The notes: generated from the letters alone by a model not told the origin. A stretch of DNA of 64,000 nucleotides from Muricoccus pecuniae (GCF_014199205.1 NZ_JACIJD010000008.1:62001-126000), one strand, 5' to 3'; numbered from the stretch's first letter, positions 42,154 through 52,443 are shown. Program-made: numbers and translations.

Positions 42154-43503
42154 ATGCGGCGTCGCCACCTCGCCGCCGGCGCACTCGCGCTGGCAACGCT
42201 CGTCTCCGTGCCCCTCGCCGTCCGCGCCCAGCAGCCGGTCGAGCTTCAATTCTGGCACGGGCTGAACCAGCCGCTCGGGGGGATGCTCGAACAGCTCGCC
42301 ACCGACTTCAACGCGACGCAGTCCACCTACAAGGTGGTGCCGAGCTTCCGCGGCAGCTATGCCGAGACGGTCGTGGCCGCCATCGCCGCCTTCCGGTCCA
42401 GCACCGCGCCGCACATCGTGCAGATGTTCGAGGTCGGCACGGGCACGATGATGTCCGCGGGCCGGGCGGTGAAGCCGCTCCACGAGATCCTGGCCGAGAC
42501 CGGCGTGGCCATCGACCCCCGCGACTTCATCGGCCCCGTCGCCGGCTACTACGCCGCGGCGGACGGGCGCATGATGGCCATGCCCTTCAACAGCAGCACG
42601 GCCATTGCCTACTACAACAAGGACATGTTCCAGCGCGCCGGGCTGGACCCCAATGCCTTCCCCGCCACCTGGCAGGGCGTGGAGGATGCCGCCCGCAAGC
42701 TCAAGGCGGCCGGAATCGCATGCCCCATGACGACCTCCTGGCCGTCCTGGATCATGGTGGAGCAGCTCCTGGCCATCCACGACGTCCCGCTGGCCAGCCG
42801 CAGCAACGGCTTCGAGGGGCTCAACACCGAGCTGAACCTCGCCAACCCCGTCCTCACGCGGCACCTCACGAATCTCGTCAACTGGCAGAAGGACGGGCTG
42901 TTCCGCTACGGCGGGCGCGACACCGCGGCCGAGGCGCTCTTTCCCACGGGCGAGTGCGCCATCTCCTTCATGTCCTCCGGGTCCCGCGCGCGCGTGACCC
43001 GCGAGGCGCGCTTCAACTGGGGCGTCGCCATGCTGCCCTACTACCAGGGCGCGGAGGGCGCGCCGCGCAACTCCATCATCGGCGGCGCGGCCCTCTGGAC
43101 CATGAACCGCGGGCCGAACGCCCAGCGCAGCCCGCAGGAGTTGCGCGGCGTGGCGGAGTTCTTCCGCTACATCTCCAGCCCCGCCGTGATGGCCAAGTGG
43201 CACCAGGACACCGGCTACGTCCCCGTCACCCGCTCGGCCTATGAGGTGACGAAGGCGGCGGGCTACTACCAGCAGAACGCCGGGGCTGACGTGCCGATCG
43301 AGCAGATGCTGCGCGGCGGCGATCCCACCGCGAACAGCCGCGGCATCCGCCTCGGCGGCTTCATCGAGATCCGCAACATCATCCAGGAAGAGATGGAGCG
43401 GGCCTTCCAGGGAGGGGCGACGCCCGAGGCCGCCCTCGCCAACGCCAACACGCGCGGCAACCAGGTGCTGCGTAACTTCGAGCGCACCAACCGCAACAAC
43501 TGA
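42154..43503 (+). CDS. ugpB: sn-Glycerol-3-phosphate-type ABC binding protein (UgpB-like)
   Basis: A 449-residue family 1 extracellular solute-binding protein. It has a Sec or Tat-like signal peptide ([27 protein letters not shown]). The mature part opens [25 protein letters not shown], as in UgpB, with [36 protein letters not shown] and [12 protein letters not shown], all close to the E. coli UgpB pattern. It binds glycerol-3-phosphate or glycerophosphodiesters in the periplasm. AGGGAAGGA (42139-42147) precedes the ATG. It is the first of four consecutive genes encoding a full importer. Confidence 0.9.
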   Translation: MRRRHLAAGALALATLVSVPLAVRAQQPVELQFWHGLNQPLGGMLEQLATDFNATQSTYKVVPSFRGSYAETVVAAIAAFRSSTAPHIVQMFEVGTGTMMSAGRAVKPLHEILAETGVAIDPRDFIGPVAGYYAAADGRMMAMPFNSSTAIAYYNKDMFQRAGLDPNAFPATWQGVEDAARKLKAAGIACPMTTSWPSWIMVEQLLAIHDVPLASRSNGFEGLNTELNLANPVLTRHLTNLVNWQKDGLFRYGGRDTAAEALFPTGECAISFMSSGSRARVTREARFNWGVAMLPYYQGAEGAPRNSIIGGAALWTMNRGPNAQRSPQELRGVAEFFRYISSPAVMAKWHQDTGYVPVTRSAYEVTKAAGYYQQNAGADVPIEQMLRGGDPTANSRGIRLGGFIEIRNIIQEEMERAFQGGATPEAALANANTRGNQVLRNFERTNRNN

Positions 43504-43552
43504 CCGCCCTGCGCCGGGCGGCCAGTGCCGCCCGGCGCCTCCGAAGGATGCT

Positions 43553-44434
43553 ATGCAGAAAAAAGTCTTCTTCCGCGGGCGTCTCCTCCCGCTCGTCCTG
43601 CTGGCGCCGCAGCTCGCGGTGACGGTCGTGTTCTTCTTCTGGCCGGCGGGGCAGGCGATCCTGCAGTCCACCATGCGGGAGGATGCCTTCGGCTTCTCCC
43701 GCGAGTTCGTGGGGCTGGAGAACTTCCGCGAGGTGCTGGAGGACCCGGCCTGGGTGAACGCCGCCCTCAACAGCTTCGTCTTCTCCGCCCTCGTTGCCGG
43801 CCTCGCCCTCGGCCTCGCGCTCTTCCTGGCGGTGCAGGCGGACAAGTCGCTGCGCGGCGCGACGGTCTACCGCAGCCTGCTGATCTGGCCCTACGCGGTC
43901 GCCCCCGCCGTGGCGGCCGTGCTCTGGCTCTTCCTCTTCCAGCCCCAGGTCGGGTTGATCGGGCGGGGGCTGAACGCGATCGGCATCGCCTGGGACTACC
44001 GGCTGAACGGTGGCCAGGCGATGACGCTGATCGTGATCGCCGCTGCCTGGAAGCAGCTCGCCTACAACTTCATCTTCTTCCTCGCGGGGCTGCAATCCAT
44101 CCCGGCCAGCGTGCTCGAGGCGGCTGCGATCGATGGCGCCCGTCCGACCCGCCGCTTCTGGACCGTCATCTTCCCCCTCCTGTCGCCGACGACCTTCTTC
44201 CTGCTCGTCGTGAACCTCACCTATGCCTTCTTCGAGACCTTCGGCATCATCCACGCCCTCACCGGCGGCGGGCCGGCGAAGGCGACGGAGACGCTGATCT
44301 ACAAGGTCTATGTGGACGGGGTGGAGAACCTGAACCTCGGCCAGTCCTCGGCCCAGAGCGTGATTCTCATGATCATCGTCATCGCCCTCACCGCCATCCA
44401 GTTCCGCGCGGTCGAGAAGAAGGTCCATTACTGA
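43553..44434 (+). CDS. ugpA: Glycerol-3-phosphate-type ABC permease (UgpA)
   Basis: A 293-residue inner-membrane permease with six hydrophobic segments. The cytoplasmic EAA loop reads [15 protein letters not shown] and is followed by the [12 protein letters not shown] helix, typical of UgpA. It forms the channel with UgpE. The gene starts 49 nt after ugpB and its stop overlaps the ugpE start by one base (TGATG). Confidence 0.91.
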   Translation: MQKKVFFRGRLLPLVLLAPQLAVTVVFFFWPAGQAILQSTMREDAFGFSREFVGLENFREVLEDPAWVNAALNSFVFSALVAGLALGLALFLAVQADKSLRGATVYRSLLIWPYAVAPAVAAVLWLFLFQPQVGLIGRGLNAIGIAWDYRLNGGQAMTLIVIAAAWKQLAYNFIFFLAGLQSIPASVLEAAAIDGARPTRRFWTVIFPLLSPTTFFLLVVNLTYAFFETFGIIHALTGGGPAKATETLIYKVYVDGVENLNLGQSSAQSVILMIIVIALTAIQFRAVEKKVHY

Positions 44435-45339
44435 TGGACGGCAGCCTCGCCACCCCCGCGCCGGTCCGCGACGACGCCCTGCTGCGCGCCACCCGCCGCC
44501 GGCGGCTTGCCTCGCGGCTCCTCGCCCACGCGGCCCTTCTCCTCGGGGTCGCCATCGTCGCCTTTCCGATCTGGATGACCCTCGTCGGCTCCACCCACGA
44601 TGCCGGGACCATTGGACGGGGCGATGTTCCCCTCCTGCCCGGTTCGCACGCGGCGGAGAACTACGCGACCGCCTGGAACGAGGGCGGCGGGCGCACGCGC
44701 ACCACCCCGGCCTCGGTGATGCTGTGGAACAGCCTACTGATGGCGGTGCTGATCGCGGTGGGGAAGATCACCATCTCCATCCTCTCGGCCTATGCCGTGG
44801 TGTTCTTCCGCTTCCCCGGGCGCATGATCGCTTTCTGGGCGATCTTCATCACCCTCATGCTGCCGGTGGAGGTGCGGATCATCCCGACCTTCCAGGTGAT
44901 CGTGGACCTGAACCTCGGCAACAGCTGGACGGGGCTGGTCGTGCCGCTCATCGCCTCGGCGACGGCGACGCTGCTGTTCCGCCAGTTCTTCCTCACCATC
45001 CCTGACGAGTTCGTCGAGGCCGCGAAGATGGACGGCGCCGGGCCGCTGCGCTTCCTGCGCGACGTCGTGCTGCCCCTGTCGCTGACGAATATCGCAGCCC
45101 TCTTCGTCATCCTCTTCATCTATGGCTGGAACCAGTATCTCTGGCCCCTGCTGATCATCAACGACCGCTCGATGGAGACGATCGTCGTCGGCCTCTCCAA
45201 GATGATCGGGCGCGGGGATTCGCAGAACGACTGGAACACGATCATGGCGACCGCCGTGCTCGCCCTGTTGCCCCCCGTGCTCGTGGTCGCGCTCATGCAG
45301 CGCTGGTTCGTGCGCGGGCTGACCGAGACCGAGAAGTAG
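44434..45339 (+). CDS. ugpE: Glycerol-3-phosphate-type ABC permease (UgpE)
   Basis: A 301-residue permease with six hydrophobic segments. The EAA loop is [14 protein letters not shown], followed by [30 protein letters not shown], a typical UgpE C-terminal region. The N-terminal 30 residues are basic and cytosolic. ATG 44434 overlaps the ugpA stop. UgpC starts 5 nt after its stop. Confidence 0.91.
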   Translation: MDGSLATPAPVRDDALLRATRRRRLASRLLAHAALLLGVAIVAFPIWMTLVGSTHDAGTIGRGDVPLLPGSHAAENYATAWNEGGGRTRTTPASVMLWNSLLMAVLIAVGKITISILSAYAVVFFRFPGRMIAFWAIFITLMLPVEVRIIPTFQVIVDLNLGNSWTGLVVPLIASATATLLFRQFFLTIPDEFVEAAKMDGAGPLRFLRDVVLPLSLTNIAALFVILFIYGWNQYLWPLLIINDRSMETIVVGLSKMIGRGDSQNDWNTIMATAVLALLPPVLVVALMQRWFVRGLTETEK

Positions 45340-45344
45340 ACGAG

Positions 45345-46418
45345 ATGGCCACCCTTTCCCTCCACGGCGTCCGCAAGTCCTTCAACAACACCGCTGTCCT
45401 GCACGGGATCGACCTGGAGGTCGCGGATGGCGAGCTCGTCGTCATCGTCGGCGCCTCCGGCTGTGGCAAGTCCACCCTGCTGCGCATCGTGGCCGGGCTG
45501 GAGACCCCGAGCGACGGCCAGGTGGTGATCAATGGCCGCGACGTGACGGGCCTCGAGCCCGCGGACCGCGACATCGCCATGGTGTTCCAGAACTACGCGC
45601 TCTATCCCCACATGTCCGTCTTCGGGAACATGGCCTACGGGCTGAAGATCCGCGGGCTGCCGCGTGCAGAGATCGACCGGCGGGTGCGGGACGCCGCCGG
45701 CATCCTCGGGATCGAGCCGCTGCTGGACCGAAAGCCGAAGCAGCTCTCCGGCGGGCAGCGGCAGCGCGTGGCCATGGGCCGCGCCATCGTGCGCGAGCCC
45801 GCGCTCTTCCTTTTCGACGAGCCGCTCTCGAATCTCGACGCCAAGCTCCGGGTGCAGATGCGCGCCGAGATCCGCCGGCTGCAGCGCCGCCTCGGCGTCA
45901 CCTCCCTCTTCGTCACCCACGACCAGGTGGAGGCGATGACGCTCGGGGACCGGCTGGTGGTGATGAATGCCGGCCGCCCGGCGCAGGTCGCGCCGCCGAT
46001 GGAGATCTTCGCCCGCCCCGCCGACACCTATGTCGCGGGCTTCATCGGCAGCCCGTCCATGAACTTCATCCCCGCCGCCCTCGACCAGGGCAACGCCTCG
46101 GCCCGGCTGGCCGACGGCACGCTCGTGCCCTTCCCCGAGGGGCACCGGCCGGGCAGCGCGGGCCAGCCCATCACCCTCGGCGTCCGGCCGGAGCACCTTC
46201 TCCCCGGCGAGGGCGAGGGCGAGGGCGCGATCCCGCTCGCCGTGGAGCTGATCGAGCCGCTGGGCTCGGAGACGGTGGTGCATGGCCGCGCGCCCGGCGG
46301 CCTTGCCATCACGGCCCGGCTGCCCGGGACCTTCTCTGGCTCGGTGCTGCCCGTGCGCCTGCCGGGCGCGCATCTGCACGTCTTCGACGCGGAGACGGGC
46401 CGGCGCCTCGATCCATGA
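45345..46418 (+). CDS. ugpC: Glycerol-3-phosphate-type ABC ATPase (UgpC)
   Basis: A 357-residue MalK/UgpC-type ATPase: Walker [10 protein letters not shown] (36-44), Q-loop [13 protein letters not shown], signature LSGGQRQR, Walker [17 protein letters not shown] and H-loop [14 protein letters not shown]. The C-terminal third is the TOBE/OB regulatory domain (from about 240), with [11 protein letters not shown]. It powers the UgpAE channel and completes a four-gene importer. A glycerophosphodiesterase (ugpQ) does not follow; the nearest candidate is at 20855-21586. Confidence 0.91.
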   Translation: MATLSLHGVRKSFNNTAVLHGIDLEVADGELVVIVGASGCGKSTLLRIVAGLETPSDGQVVINGRDVTGLEPADRDIAMVFQNYALYPHMSVFGNMAYGLKIRGLPRAEIDRRVRDAAGILGIEPLLDRKPKQLSGGQRQRVAMGRAIVREPALFLFDEPLSNLDAKLRVQMRAEIRRLQRRLGVTSLFVTHDQVEAMTLGDRLVVMNAGRPAQVAPPMEIFARPADTYVAGFIGSPSMNFIPAALDQGNASARLADGTLVPFPEGHRPGSAGQPITLGVRPEHLLPGEGEGEGAIPLAVELIEPLGSETVVHGRAPGGLAITARLPGTFSGSVLPVRLPGAHLHVFDAETGRRLDP

Positions 46419-46479
46419 TTCGCGGCACTCCCCGGTATCCTCTTCCGGCCGGGCCCGGCGCCCGCTACCCATCGCGGTG

Positions 46480-48798
46480 ATGGACGCCCGGCCCAACGAA
46501 AACCCCGCCCTCTCCGCCCTTCGCGCCGATGCCGACCGGCTCTGGCACGAGGGCCGCTTCGAGGAAGCCGCGCGCCGCTACGGCGAGGCCGCGGCGCAGT
46601 CCGCGGACCCCGCGCCATTCCTCGCCTGGCAGGGCCACGCGCTCCGCGCGGCGGGAGAGACGGAGGCCGCCCTGGAGGCCTATGCGCGCGCCGGCGCCGC
46701 CTCGCCGGCCGATGCCTCCATGCACCGGCACCGCGGGCACGCGCTGCGCGCGACGGGGCGGCACCGGGAGGCGCTGCAGGCCTATGCCTTCGCCGTAGCC
46801 CTGGAGACGGGCGCGACGCAGGGCGCGGCGGCCGAGGCCGCCATCCGCGCCCTCGAGTCGGAGAGCCCGGATTTTCCCGAACCCCCGCCGCCTCCGGCAC
46901 CCGTGGTGCGGGCCCCGCAGCCCGCGCCGGAGCAGCCTCCTCTGGTGGCGGCCGCCCCGCCGCGCCCCGCAGTGCCTCGGCTCGCCACCCGCCTGGCCCC
47001 TCCACCCCGGCCGCGCATCGCGATGCTGCGCGCGGGCGGGAACGCCCTTCCGCGCGCCGCCCATGCGGCCGGGACCGGCATCGCCTTCGACGTCAGCGAC
47101 CTCCTGCTGCATTTCAGGGGCCGCCGCACCCTCACGGGGATCCAGCGCGTGCAGGCCGGCATCGTCGGCGCGGCGCTCGGCACGGGGCTGGAGGCCTCCT
47201 ACCTCGCCTTCGACAGCGACCGGGCGATCTGGCGGGCGGTGGAGCCGGACGGCCTTTCCCGCCTTCTCTCCCTGTCCGCCGCCGGCTCGGACACGGGCGA
47301 GCCGGCCTGGGTAGCGGCGCGGGACGAGGTGCTCGGCGCAGCGGCGAGCGGCCCGGCCCACGGCTTCGCCCCCGCCGCGACCCTGGTCAACCTCGGTAAC
47401 TCTTGGGGCATCCCCGACTACTTCCGCGGACTGCGGAACGCGCGGCGCGGCGCGGACCTCCGCTACATCCCCTTCCTGCACGACTGCGTGCCGCTGGTGA
47501 TGCCGGAGCACTGCGTGCGGATCCTCGTGCAGGACTACGCCCGCTGGTTCTCCTCCCTCGGGGTCCATGCACAAGGCGTGCTCTGCAATTCCGAGGCGAC
47601 GCGAGCGGACGGGCGGCGCTTCCTACACGATCTTCTCCCTGGCCTCGACATCCCCATGGCGGTGGTCCCGCTCGATGCCGATCCCCGCGGCGGGGCCGCG
47701 CCGGACCCCACCGCGCTGGAGGGCACGCGGGCGCCGCGCCCGCCCGAGCCCTATGTCCTCTTCGTCGCGACGATCGAGAGCCGGAAGGACCACCTCACGG
47801 TGTTCCGCGCCTGGCTCGCCCTGCTGCGCCGGCACGGCCCGGCCCGCATCCCGCGCCTCGTCTGCGTCGGCACGCAGGGCTGGCACGCGGAGGCCGCGAT
47901 GAACCTGCTGGAGGGGAGCGCGGAGCTGGCCCGCCACGTCGTGCTCCTGCACGACATCTCCGATGGCGGGCTGGCCGCGCTCTACAGGGACTGTCTCTTC
48001 ACGATCTACAACTCCCACCACGAGGGCTGGGGGCTGCCGGTCACGGAGAGCATCGCCTGGGGCAAGGTGCCGCTCCTGCCCCGCCACTCCGCCCTGCTGG
48101 AATCGGGAGCGGGCGCGGCCGTCTATGTCGAGCCGCAAAGCGAGTCGGACATGGCCACCGCCGTCGAGCGCCTGCTCTTCGAGCCCGGTGCGCTGGCCAG
48201 GGCCGAGCGGGCCGTCGCCGATCACGGCCCCGGGCGCCGCTGGGAAGCCGTGCTGGCCGATGTGCTCGGTGCGCTGGAACGTTTCGAGGGGGAGGGCTCG
48301 CCCTCTCTGACCGAGAGGCTGGCCCTGCCTCTCGGCCAGCGCCTGCCGCTGTCCCGCTCGGACGCGACCGTGCCGAGCCTCGCCCTGGCGCTCTCCGACA
48401 CCGTGCGCGACGGGCCGGGCTGGCGGCCGCAGGAGGGTTGGGGAACGCCCCTGGCCGGTGGCATCCCTGCACGGCTGAGGCTGGTGCTGCCGCCCGGCAC
48501 GGCCGGGCCGCTGCGGCTCCACCTGGAGCTGCGCGCGGGAGGGGGGCGGCCGATCCGCTTCGCCCTCTTTGCCGACTCGGCGCCTGCCGGCGCCGCCAGC
48601 ATCCCCGCCCCGCCCGGGGGCGACTTCGCGACCGCCCTTTCCCTGGAGGTGGCGGAGGGGACGGAGGTGCTGGAACTGGAAGTGGACGCGCCGGAGGGCA
48701 CGGGGCTGCGGGCCCTGATGCTCTGCCGGGAGGATGACCTGATCGCGCGCCTGGATTTCCTCGAAGCCCAGCGGCTGCCGGCGGTCCGGGCGGGCTGA
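46480..48798 (+). CDS. TPR-containing family 4 glycosyltransferase with C-terminal beta domain
   Basis: A 772-residue modular protein. Residues 17-125 are TPR-like helical repeats (WHEGRFEEAARRYGEA, ALRAAGETEAALEAYARA, ALRATGRHREALQAYA). Residues 130-180 are a Pro/Ala linker. Residues about 200-600 are a GT4 GT-B enzyme with TGIQRVQAGIV, VALD-like hinge sequence, VATIESRKDHLTVFRAW and SHHEGWGLPVTESIAWG. Residues about 620-772 are a beta-rich domain opening GWRPQEGWGTPL. This last domain resembles that of the unknown protein at 28636, linking the gene to the glycan island 8 kb away. ATG 46480 begins the TPR region; GTG 46477 is an in-frame alternative. Confidence 0.83.
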   Translation: MDARPNENPALSALRADADRLWHEGRFEEAARRYGEAAAQSADPAPFLAWQGHALRAAGETEAALEAYARAGAASPADASMHRHRGHALRATGRHREALQAYAFAVALETGATQGAAAEAAIRALESESPDFPEPPPPPAPVVRAPQPAPEQPPLVAAAPPRPAVPRLATRLAPPPRPRIAMLRAGGNALPRAAHAAGTGIAFDVSDLLLHFRGRRTLTGIQRVQAGIVGAALGTGLEASYLAFDSDRAIWRAVEPDGLSRLLSLSAAGSDTGEPAWVAARDEVLGAAASGPAHGFAPAATLVNLGNSWGIPDYFRGLRNARRGADLRYIPFLHDCVPLVMPEHCVRILVQDYARWFSSLGVHAQGVLCNSEATRADGRRFLHDLLPGLDIPMAVVPLDADPRGGAAPDPTALEGTRAPRPPEPYVLFVATIESRKDHLTVFRAWLALLRRHGPARIPRLVCVGTQGWHAEAAMNLLEGSAELARHVVLLHDISDGGLAALYRDCLFTIYNSHHEGWGLPVTESIAWGKVPLLPRHSALLESGAGAAVYVEPQSESDMATAVERLLFEPGALARAERAVADHGPGRRWEAVLADVLGALERFEGEGSPSLTERLALPLGQRLPLSRSDATVPSLALALSDTVRDGPGWRPQEGWGTPLAGGIPARLRLVLPPGTAGPLRLHLELRAGGGRPIRFALFADSAPAGAASIPAPPGGDFATALSLEVAEGTEVLELEVDAPEGTGLRALMLCREDDLIARLDFLEAQRLPAVRAG

Positions 48799-48928
48799 CC
48801 GCCACGAATACAGCCATTGGTTGCTGGAAGGTTAACGGCAGGGCCGGCGAGGCTGGGGCATGCGAACCGCCCCCCTCCGCCGGACCCGATTTACTTCCGA
48901 TTCACATCTCTCCGGCACGATCCTGCGC

Positions 48929-49129
48929 ATGATCAGCACCAATGCTCTGGCCGCCTTCACGCAGGACGTGTCGCGGGCCGCGGGGATCAGCGGGGTTCAG
49001 CCCGTGCGCGCCGCCCCGGGCGGCGGAGGCGGCAATGCGGCGGCACCGGCGCAGCGCCTGCTCGAATCGGTCCCGGCCGCGCCGGCCACCCCGCTCCCCC
49101 GGGGCTCCCTGCTCGACCTCCGGGTCTGA
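48929..49129 (+). CDS. Small hypothetical protein
   Basis: A 66-residue candidate opening MISTNALAAFTQDVSRAAG and ending SLLDLRV, with a Gly/Ala/Pro-rich middle. There is no membrane helix or known motif. ATG 48929 is chosen because the upstream 23 codons (from 48860) look like non-coding leader; no strong Shine-Dalgarno is seen. A comparatively AT-rich stretch upstream (48805-48910) could be its promoter, and a CCCC-GAAA-GGGG-TT hairpin (49135-49148) follows the stop, which supports an independent short transcript. Confidence 0.45.
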   Translation: MISTNALAAFTQDVSRAAGISGVQPVRAAPGGGGGNAAAPAQRLLESVPAAPATPLPRGSLLDLRV

Positions 49130-49181
49130 ACCCGCCCCGAAAGGGGTTGTGAGGCGGCCGGGCGCGGCTCATTCTTCGCCG

Positions 49182-49757
49182 ATGCCCGGACGGTTCGAGA
49201 GAATTCGGCAGGAGGGAGACGACAGGGATCGGCTGACCTGCCGCGACTGCGGCTATGTCGCTTATGAGAACCCGAAAGTCGTGGTCGGCTCCGTCGTTGC
49301 CGTCGAGGATCCCTCGGGCGAGGATGCCGTGCTGCTCTGCCGGCGCGCCATCGAGCCCCGCAGCGGCTTCTGGACCCTGCCCGCGGGCTATCTCGAGATG
49401 CACGAGACCGTGGAGGAAGGCGCCCGCCGCGAGGCGTGGGAGGAGGCCTGTGCGCGTATCCGCACCGAAGGCGTCCTCGCCGTCTACTCCATCGCGCGAC
49501 TCGGCCAGGTGCAGGTAATGTTCCGCGCGCGGCTGGAGGAGCCCGGCTATGCCGCGGGGCCCGAGAGCCTGGAGGTCCGCGCCTTTCCCTGGGCCAGCAT
49601 TCCCTGGGACGAGATCGCCTTTCCGACCGTGCGCTGGGCGCTGAATGCCTGGCGCGAGGGGGCCGGCCATCCCGGCCCGGCCGTTCTCAACCCGCCCGAG
49701 GACCAGCGCGGCACGCGCCCGCTCCCCGGGCACATCCTGGCGGGAGATGCCGGATGA
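49182..49757 (+). CDS. Nudix hydrolase with N-terminal zinc-ribbon-like motif
   Basis: A 191-residue protein with a complete Nudix box: G69, E75, then RREAWEE (R83, E84, E87, E88), matching G-x5-E-x7-RE-x2-EE. A CRDCGYVAYENPKVVVG segment (C20, C23) precedes it, the half zinc ribbon common in ADP-ribose/NADH-type Nudix enzymes of this subgroup. It should hydrolyse a nucleoside diphosphate linked to another moiety; the substrate is not determined. Its stop overlaps the next start as ATGA, coupling it to the Pro-rich exported protein. Confidence 0.87.
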   Translation: MPGRFERIRQEGDDRDRLTCRDCGYVAYENPKVVVGSVVAVEDPSGEDAVLLCRRAIEPRSGFWTLPAGYLEMHETVEEGARREAWEEACARIRTEGVLAVYSIARLGQVQVMFRARLEEPGYAAGPESLEVRAFPWASIPWDEIAFPTVRWALNAWREGAGHPGPAVLNPPEDQRGTRPLPGHILAGDAG

Positions 49758-50191
49758 TCGCCAGCCTCGCCCTATCGGCCCTGCTTCTCGGTGCCACGCC
49801 GGCCGGCGATGGGCAGGCGCCGGGGGCCGGCGCCATCCATCTCGTGCAGGACGCGCCCGCTCCCCCGGTCGCGACCACGCCGCGCTCCCGGCGCCCCGCC
49901 CAGCGTCGCGCGGCCCGGCGCCGAGCGCCGCCTCCTGTGGCCGAGGCGCCCCCGCCTCCGCCTCCCGCGCCCGCCCCGCAGGCGGACATCGCCCCCATGC
50001 CGAACCGCTCGGTCGAGGCGCCGCGGCCGCCGCCGACGCGGGAGGCGGCGCGGCTCCGCCCGGACCTGATCGAGCCGCGCAACCTGCCGGACAGCCGGGT
50101 GCAGTCCGGCAACAACTACACCGAGCGGCAGGACAGGCTGTTCCGGGATCCCGCCGCCGGGGCGCGGCTGGAGATCCCCTTCTCCTACTAA
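49754..50191 (+). CDS. Exported proline-rich protein of unknown function
   Basis: A 145-residue protein with a short hydrophobic N-terminus (IASLALSALLLGATPA) that looks like a signal peptide, then a strongly Pro/Ala/Arg-rich stretch (about 35-80) and a compact tail (NLPDSRVQSGNNYTERQDRLFRD) ending LEIPFSY. No lipobox cysteine is present. I know no family for it. It is coupled to the Nudix gene by an ATGA overlap and its stop overlaps that of the convergent creatininase-family gene by 3 bases. Confidence 0.65.
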   Translation: MIASLALSALLLGATPAGDGQAPGAGAIHLVQDAPAPPVATTPRSRRPAQRRAARRRAPPPVAEAPPPPPPAPAPQADIAPMPNRSVEAPRPPPTREAARLRPDLIEPRNLPDSRVQSGNNYTERQDRLFRDPAAGARLEIPFSY

Positions 50192-50991
50192 GAAGGAGAG
50201 CGCTGCGCGCGGCCGGGCGACCAGACGTCGTCGGGACGCGCCCAGAGGGCGGGGTCGCGCAGCCCCCGCGCCAGGGCCTCGGCAATCGCCGCCAGGATGA
50301 GCTCGCCCTTCTCCGCCGTCGCGGCACGGGGGTCGCCTCGCACGCCGGTGCCGGGCGCGCGCTCGGCGAAGGACCAGAAGCGCTGGAAGGCGCTGCCGCC
50401 GACGGATGGCCCGCCATTCGACAGCGCGCCCTCGATCCTCTCCCGCCGGACCTGGGCGGGGTCCAGCGCCAGCCAGAGGCTCGTCTCCGCCTCGCAGGCG
50501 TGCTGCGTCCCGCTCTGCGTCTCCAGGATGCCGGCGATGGCCGCGGCGGCGGCCTGATGCACCGTGGCGGTGACGACCGGGATGCCCATCTCCGCGCCCA
50601 GCTCCCGCGCGATCACCACCAGCGGCTCGATGTTCCCGCCATGGGAGTTGGCGAGGAAGAGCTTGCGGAACCCGCAGGCGAGGACCGATCGCGCCACGCA
50701 GGCGATCACGGCCTGCATCGTGCGGAAGTCGAGGCTGATCGTGCCGCCGAAGGGCAGGTGGTGCTCGCTGATCCCCTGCCACATCGGCGGCAGGACGATT
50801 GCGGGCGCGTCCCCCTCCACCAGCTCGGCCGCTCGGATGCAGGCGGCGTGGCCGATGAGGCTGTCCGTCCAGACCGGCAGGTGCGGCCCGTGCTGCTCCA
50901 GCGCGGCCACGGGCAGGATCACGGTGGCGTCCCGCGCCGCCCATTCCCCGATCTCGGGGGCAGTGAGCCTTTCCCAGCGGACCTCAGGCAT
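50188..50991 (-). CDS. Creatininase-family amidohydrolase
   Basis: A 267-residue protein with the creatininase/ArfB metal site: LEQHGPHLPVWTD (E32, H34, D43), NSHGGN (H117) and a later CEAETS glutamate. The family hydrolyses cyclic or linear amides such as creatinine and formamidopyrimidines, and members also occur in cofactor biosynthesis (MftE). The sequence does not decide among these. ATG 50991 overlaps the ftsY stop by one base (TGATG), so it is the last gene of the dapF-ftsY operon. Confidence 0.86.
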   Translation of the reverse strand: MPEVRWERLTAPEIGEWAARDATVILPVAALEQHGPHLPVWTDSLIGHAACIRAAELVEGDAPAIVLPPMWQGISEHHLPFGGTISLDFRTMQAVIACVARSVLACGFRKLFLANSHGGNIEPLVVIARELGAEMGIPVVTATVHQAAAAAIAGILETQSGTQHACEAETSLWLALDPAQVRRERIEGALSNGGPSVGGSAFQRFWSFAERAPGTGVRGDPRAATAEKGELILAAIAEALARGLRDPALWARPDDVWSPGRAQRSPS

Positions 50992-52418
50992 CAGGACAAG
51001 CCCAGGAGGGAGCGGGCGTAGTCGCGCGCCTCGAAGGGGCGGAGGTCGGCTGCCGTCTCGCCCACGCCGACGGCGTGGACGGGCAGGCCGAACTCCTCGG
51101 CCAGGGCGACGACGACGCCGCCCTTGGCCGAGCCGTCGAGCTTGGTGACAATCAGGCCGGTCACGTCCACCATCTCGCGGAACACCTTGCACTGCTGCAC
51201 GGCATTCTGGCCGGTGGTGGCGTCCAGCACCAGCAGCACGGCGTGCGGCACCTCGGGGTCGAGCTTGCGGAGCACGCGCACGACCTTGCGCAGCTCCTCC
51301 ATCAGCCCGGCCTTGTTGTGCAGCCGCCCGGCGGTGTCGATGAGGAGGATGTCGGCGCCCTCGGCGCGTGCGCGCTGCAGCGCCTCATGGGCGAGGCCCG
51401 CCGCATCCGCACCCTCCTTGGCCGGGGCGACGACCGTGCTGCCCGTGCGCTCGCCCCAGATCTGGAGCTGCTCCACCGCGGCGGCGCGGAAGGTGTCGCC
51501 GGCGGCCATCATCACGCGCCGGCCCTCGGCGCGGTAGTTCTGCGCCAGCTTGGCGATGGTGGTCGTCTTGCCCGTGCCGTTCACCCCGACCACGAGCACG
51601 ACATAGGGCTTCACGCCCCAGTCGGGCCGAAGGGGCTGCGCGACGGGGGCCAGGATCTCTGCCACCTCATCGGCCAGGGCGGCCTTCACCTCCTCGTCCG
51701 TCACCTCCTTGCCGAAGCGGGTGCGGCGGAAGCTGCCGACGATGCGCCGGGCGGCGGGCAGGCCGAGATCGGCGAGGATGAGGGTCTCCTCCAACTCCTC
51801 CAGCGCCTCCTCGTCCAGCCGGCGCTTGCGGAAGAGGCCGGTCAGGTTCTCCGTCAGCCGCGCGGTGGAGCGGGAAAGGCCCGCCTTGAGCCGGGAGAAG
51901 AAGCCCCCCTGGGGCGCGGCATGCCCGGCGGCGGGTGCCGGCTGCGGCGCCGGCGGCGCATCGGGCGCGGCCGGCGCCGCAGCCTGCACCTCGGCAGCCT
52001 GCACCTCGTACGCCTCCTCCACCGGCTCCGCGGCCGGGGCGGGGCCGGAATCCGTGCTCAGCCCGGGCACCACGGGCAGGGTCGGCATGGTCGGGCGGAA
52101 GGCCTGCGGGATCTCGCCGCCATCCGTGGACACCTCCGCCGGGGCCGGGGTGGCGAAGCCGGGGATGCCGGAGACCGGGGGAAGAAGGTGGCCGGGTCCC
52201 CGGGCCTGCATCGGGGCGGGCGCGTCGGGCGGGTCGCCGATGCCGGGCTCCGGCTCCGGCACCTGGTCCGGGGCATCCGGCTCGCGGAGCGGGGGCGGCT
52301 CCTCGGCGGGCGGAGGCGGGATCGTCGGCGCGTCCGGTTCCCCCGCGGGCGGCTTCGGCTCGCCCTCGGGGGTCGTGGCCCAGGTAGCGAGCCGCCCCCA
52401 GAGATCCTTCAGCGCCAT
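50991..52418 (-). CDS. ftsY: Signal recognition particle receptor FtsY
   Basis: A 475-residue SRP receptor GTPase. Residues 15-165 form an acidic, Pro-rich A domain. The NG domain follows, with the helical N part (LSRSTARLTENLTGLF onward) and the G motifs VGVNGTGKTTTIAKLA (G1), DTFRAAA (G2), DTAGR (G3), TKLDGSAKGG (G4) and GVGETAADLRPF (G5). It docks SRP-ribosome complexes at the membrane. The A domain is longer and more proline-rich than in E. coli, and membrane targeting may rely on the MALKDLWGRLATWA N-terminal helix. ATG 52418 has GGAG 8 nt upstream; GTG 52427 is an alternative. Confidence 0.93.
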   Translation of the reverse strand: MALKDLWGRLATWATTPEGEPKPPAGEPDAPTIPPPPAEEPPPLREPDAPDQVPEPEPGIGDPPDAPAPMQARGPGHLLPPVSGIPGFATPAPAEVSTDGGEIPQAFRPTMPTLPVVPGLSTDSGPAPAAEPVEEAYEVQAAEVQAAAPAAPDAPPAPQPAPAAGHAAPQGGFFSRLKAGLSRSTARLTENLTGLFRKRRLDEEALEELEETLILADLGLPAARRIVGSFRRTRFGKEVTDEEVKAALADEVAEILAPVAQPLRPDWGVKPYVVLVVGVNGTGKTTTIAKLAQNYRAEGRRVMMAAGDTFRAAAVEQLQIWGERTGSTVVAPAKEGADAAGLAHEALQRARAEGADILLIDTAGRLHNKAGLMEELRKVVRVLRKLDPEVPHAVLLVLDATTGQNAVQQCKVFREMVDVTGLIVTKLDGSAKGGVVVALAEEFGLPVHAVGVGETAADLRPFEARDYARSLLGLS

Positions 52419-52443
52419 GCGTTCCACTCCATCAGGGGGCGTC

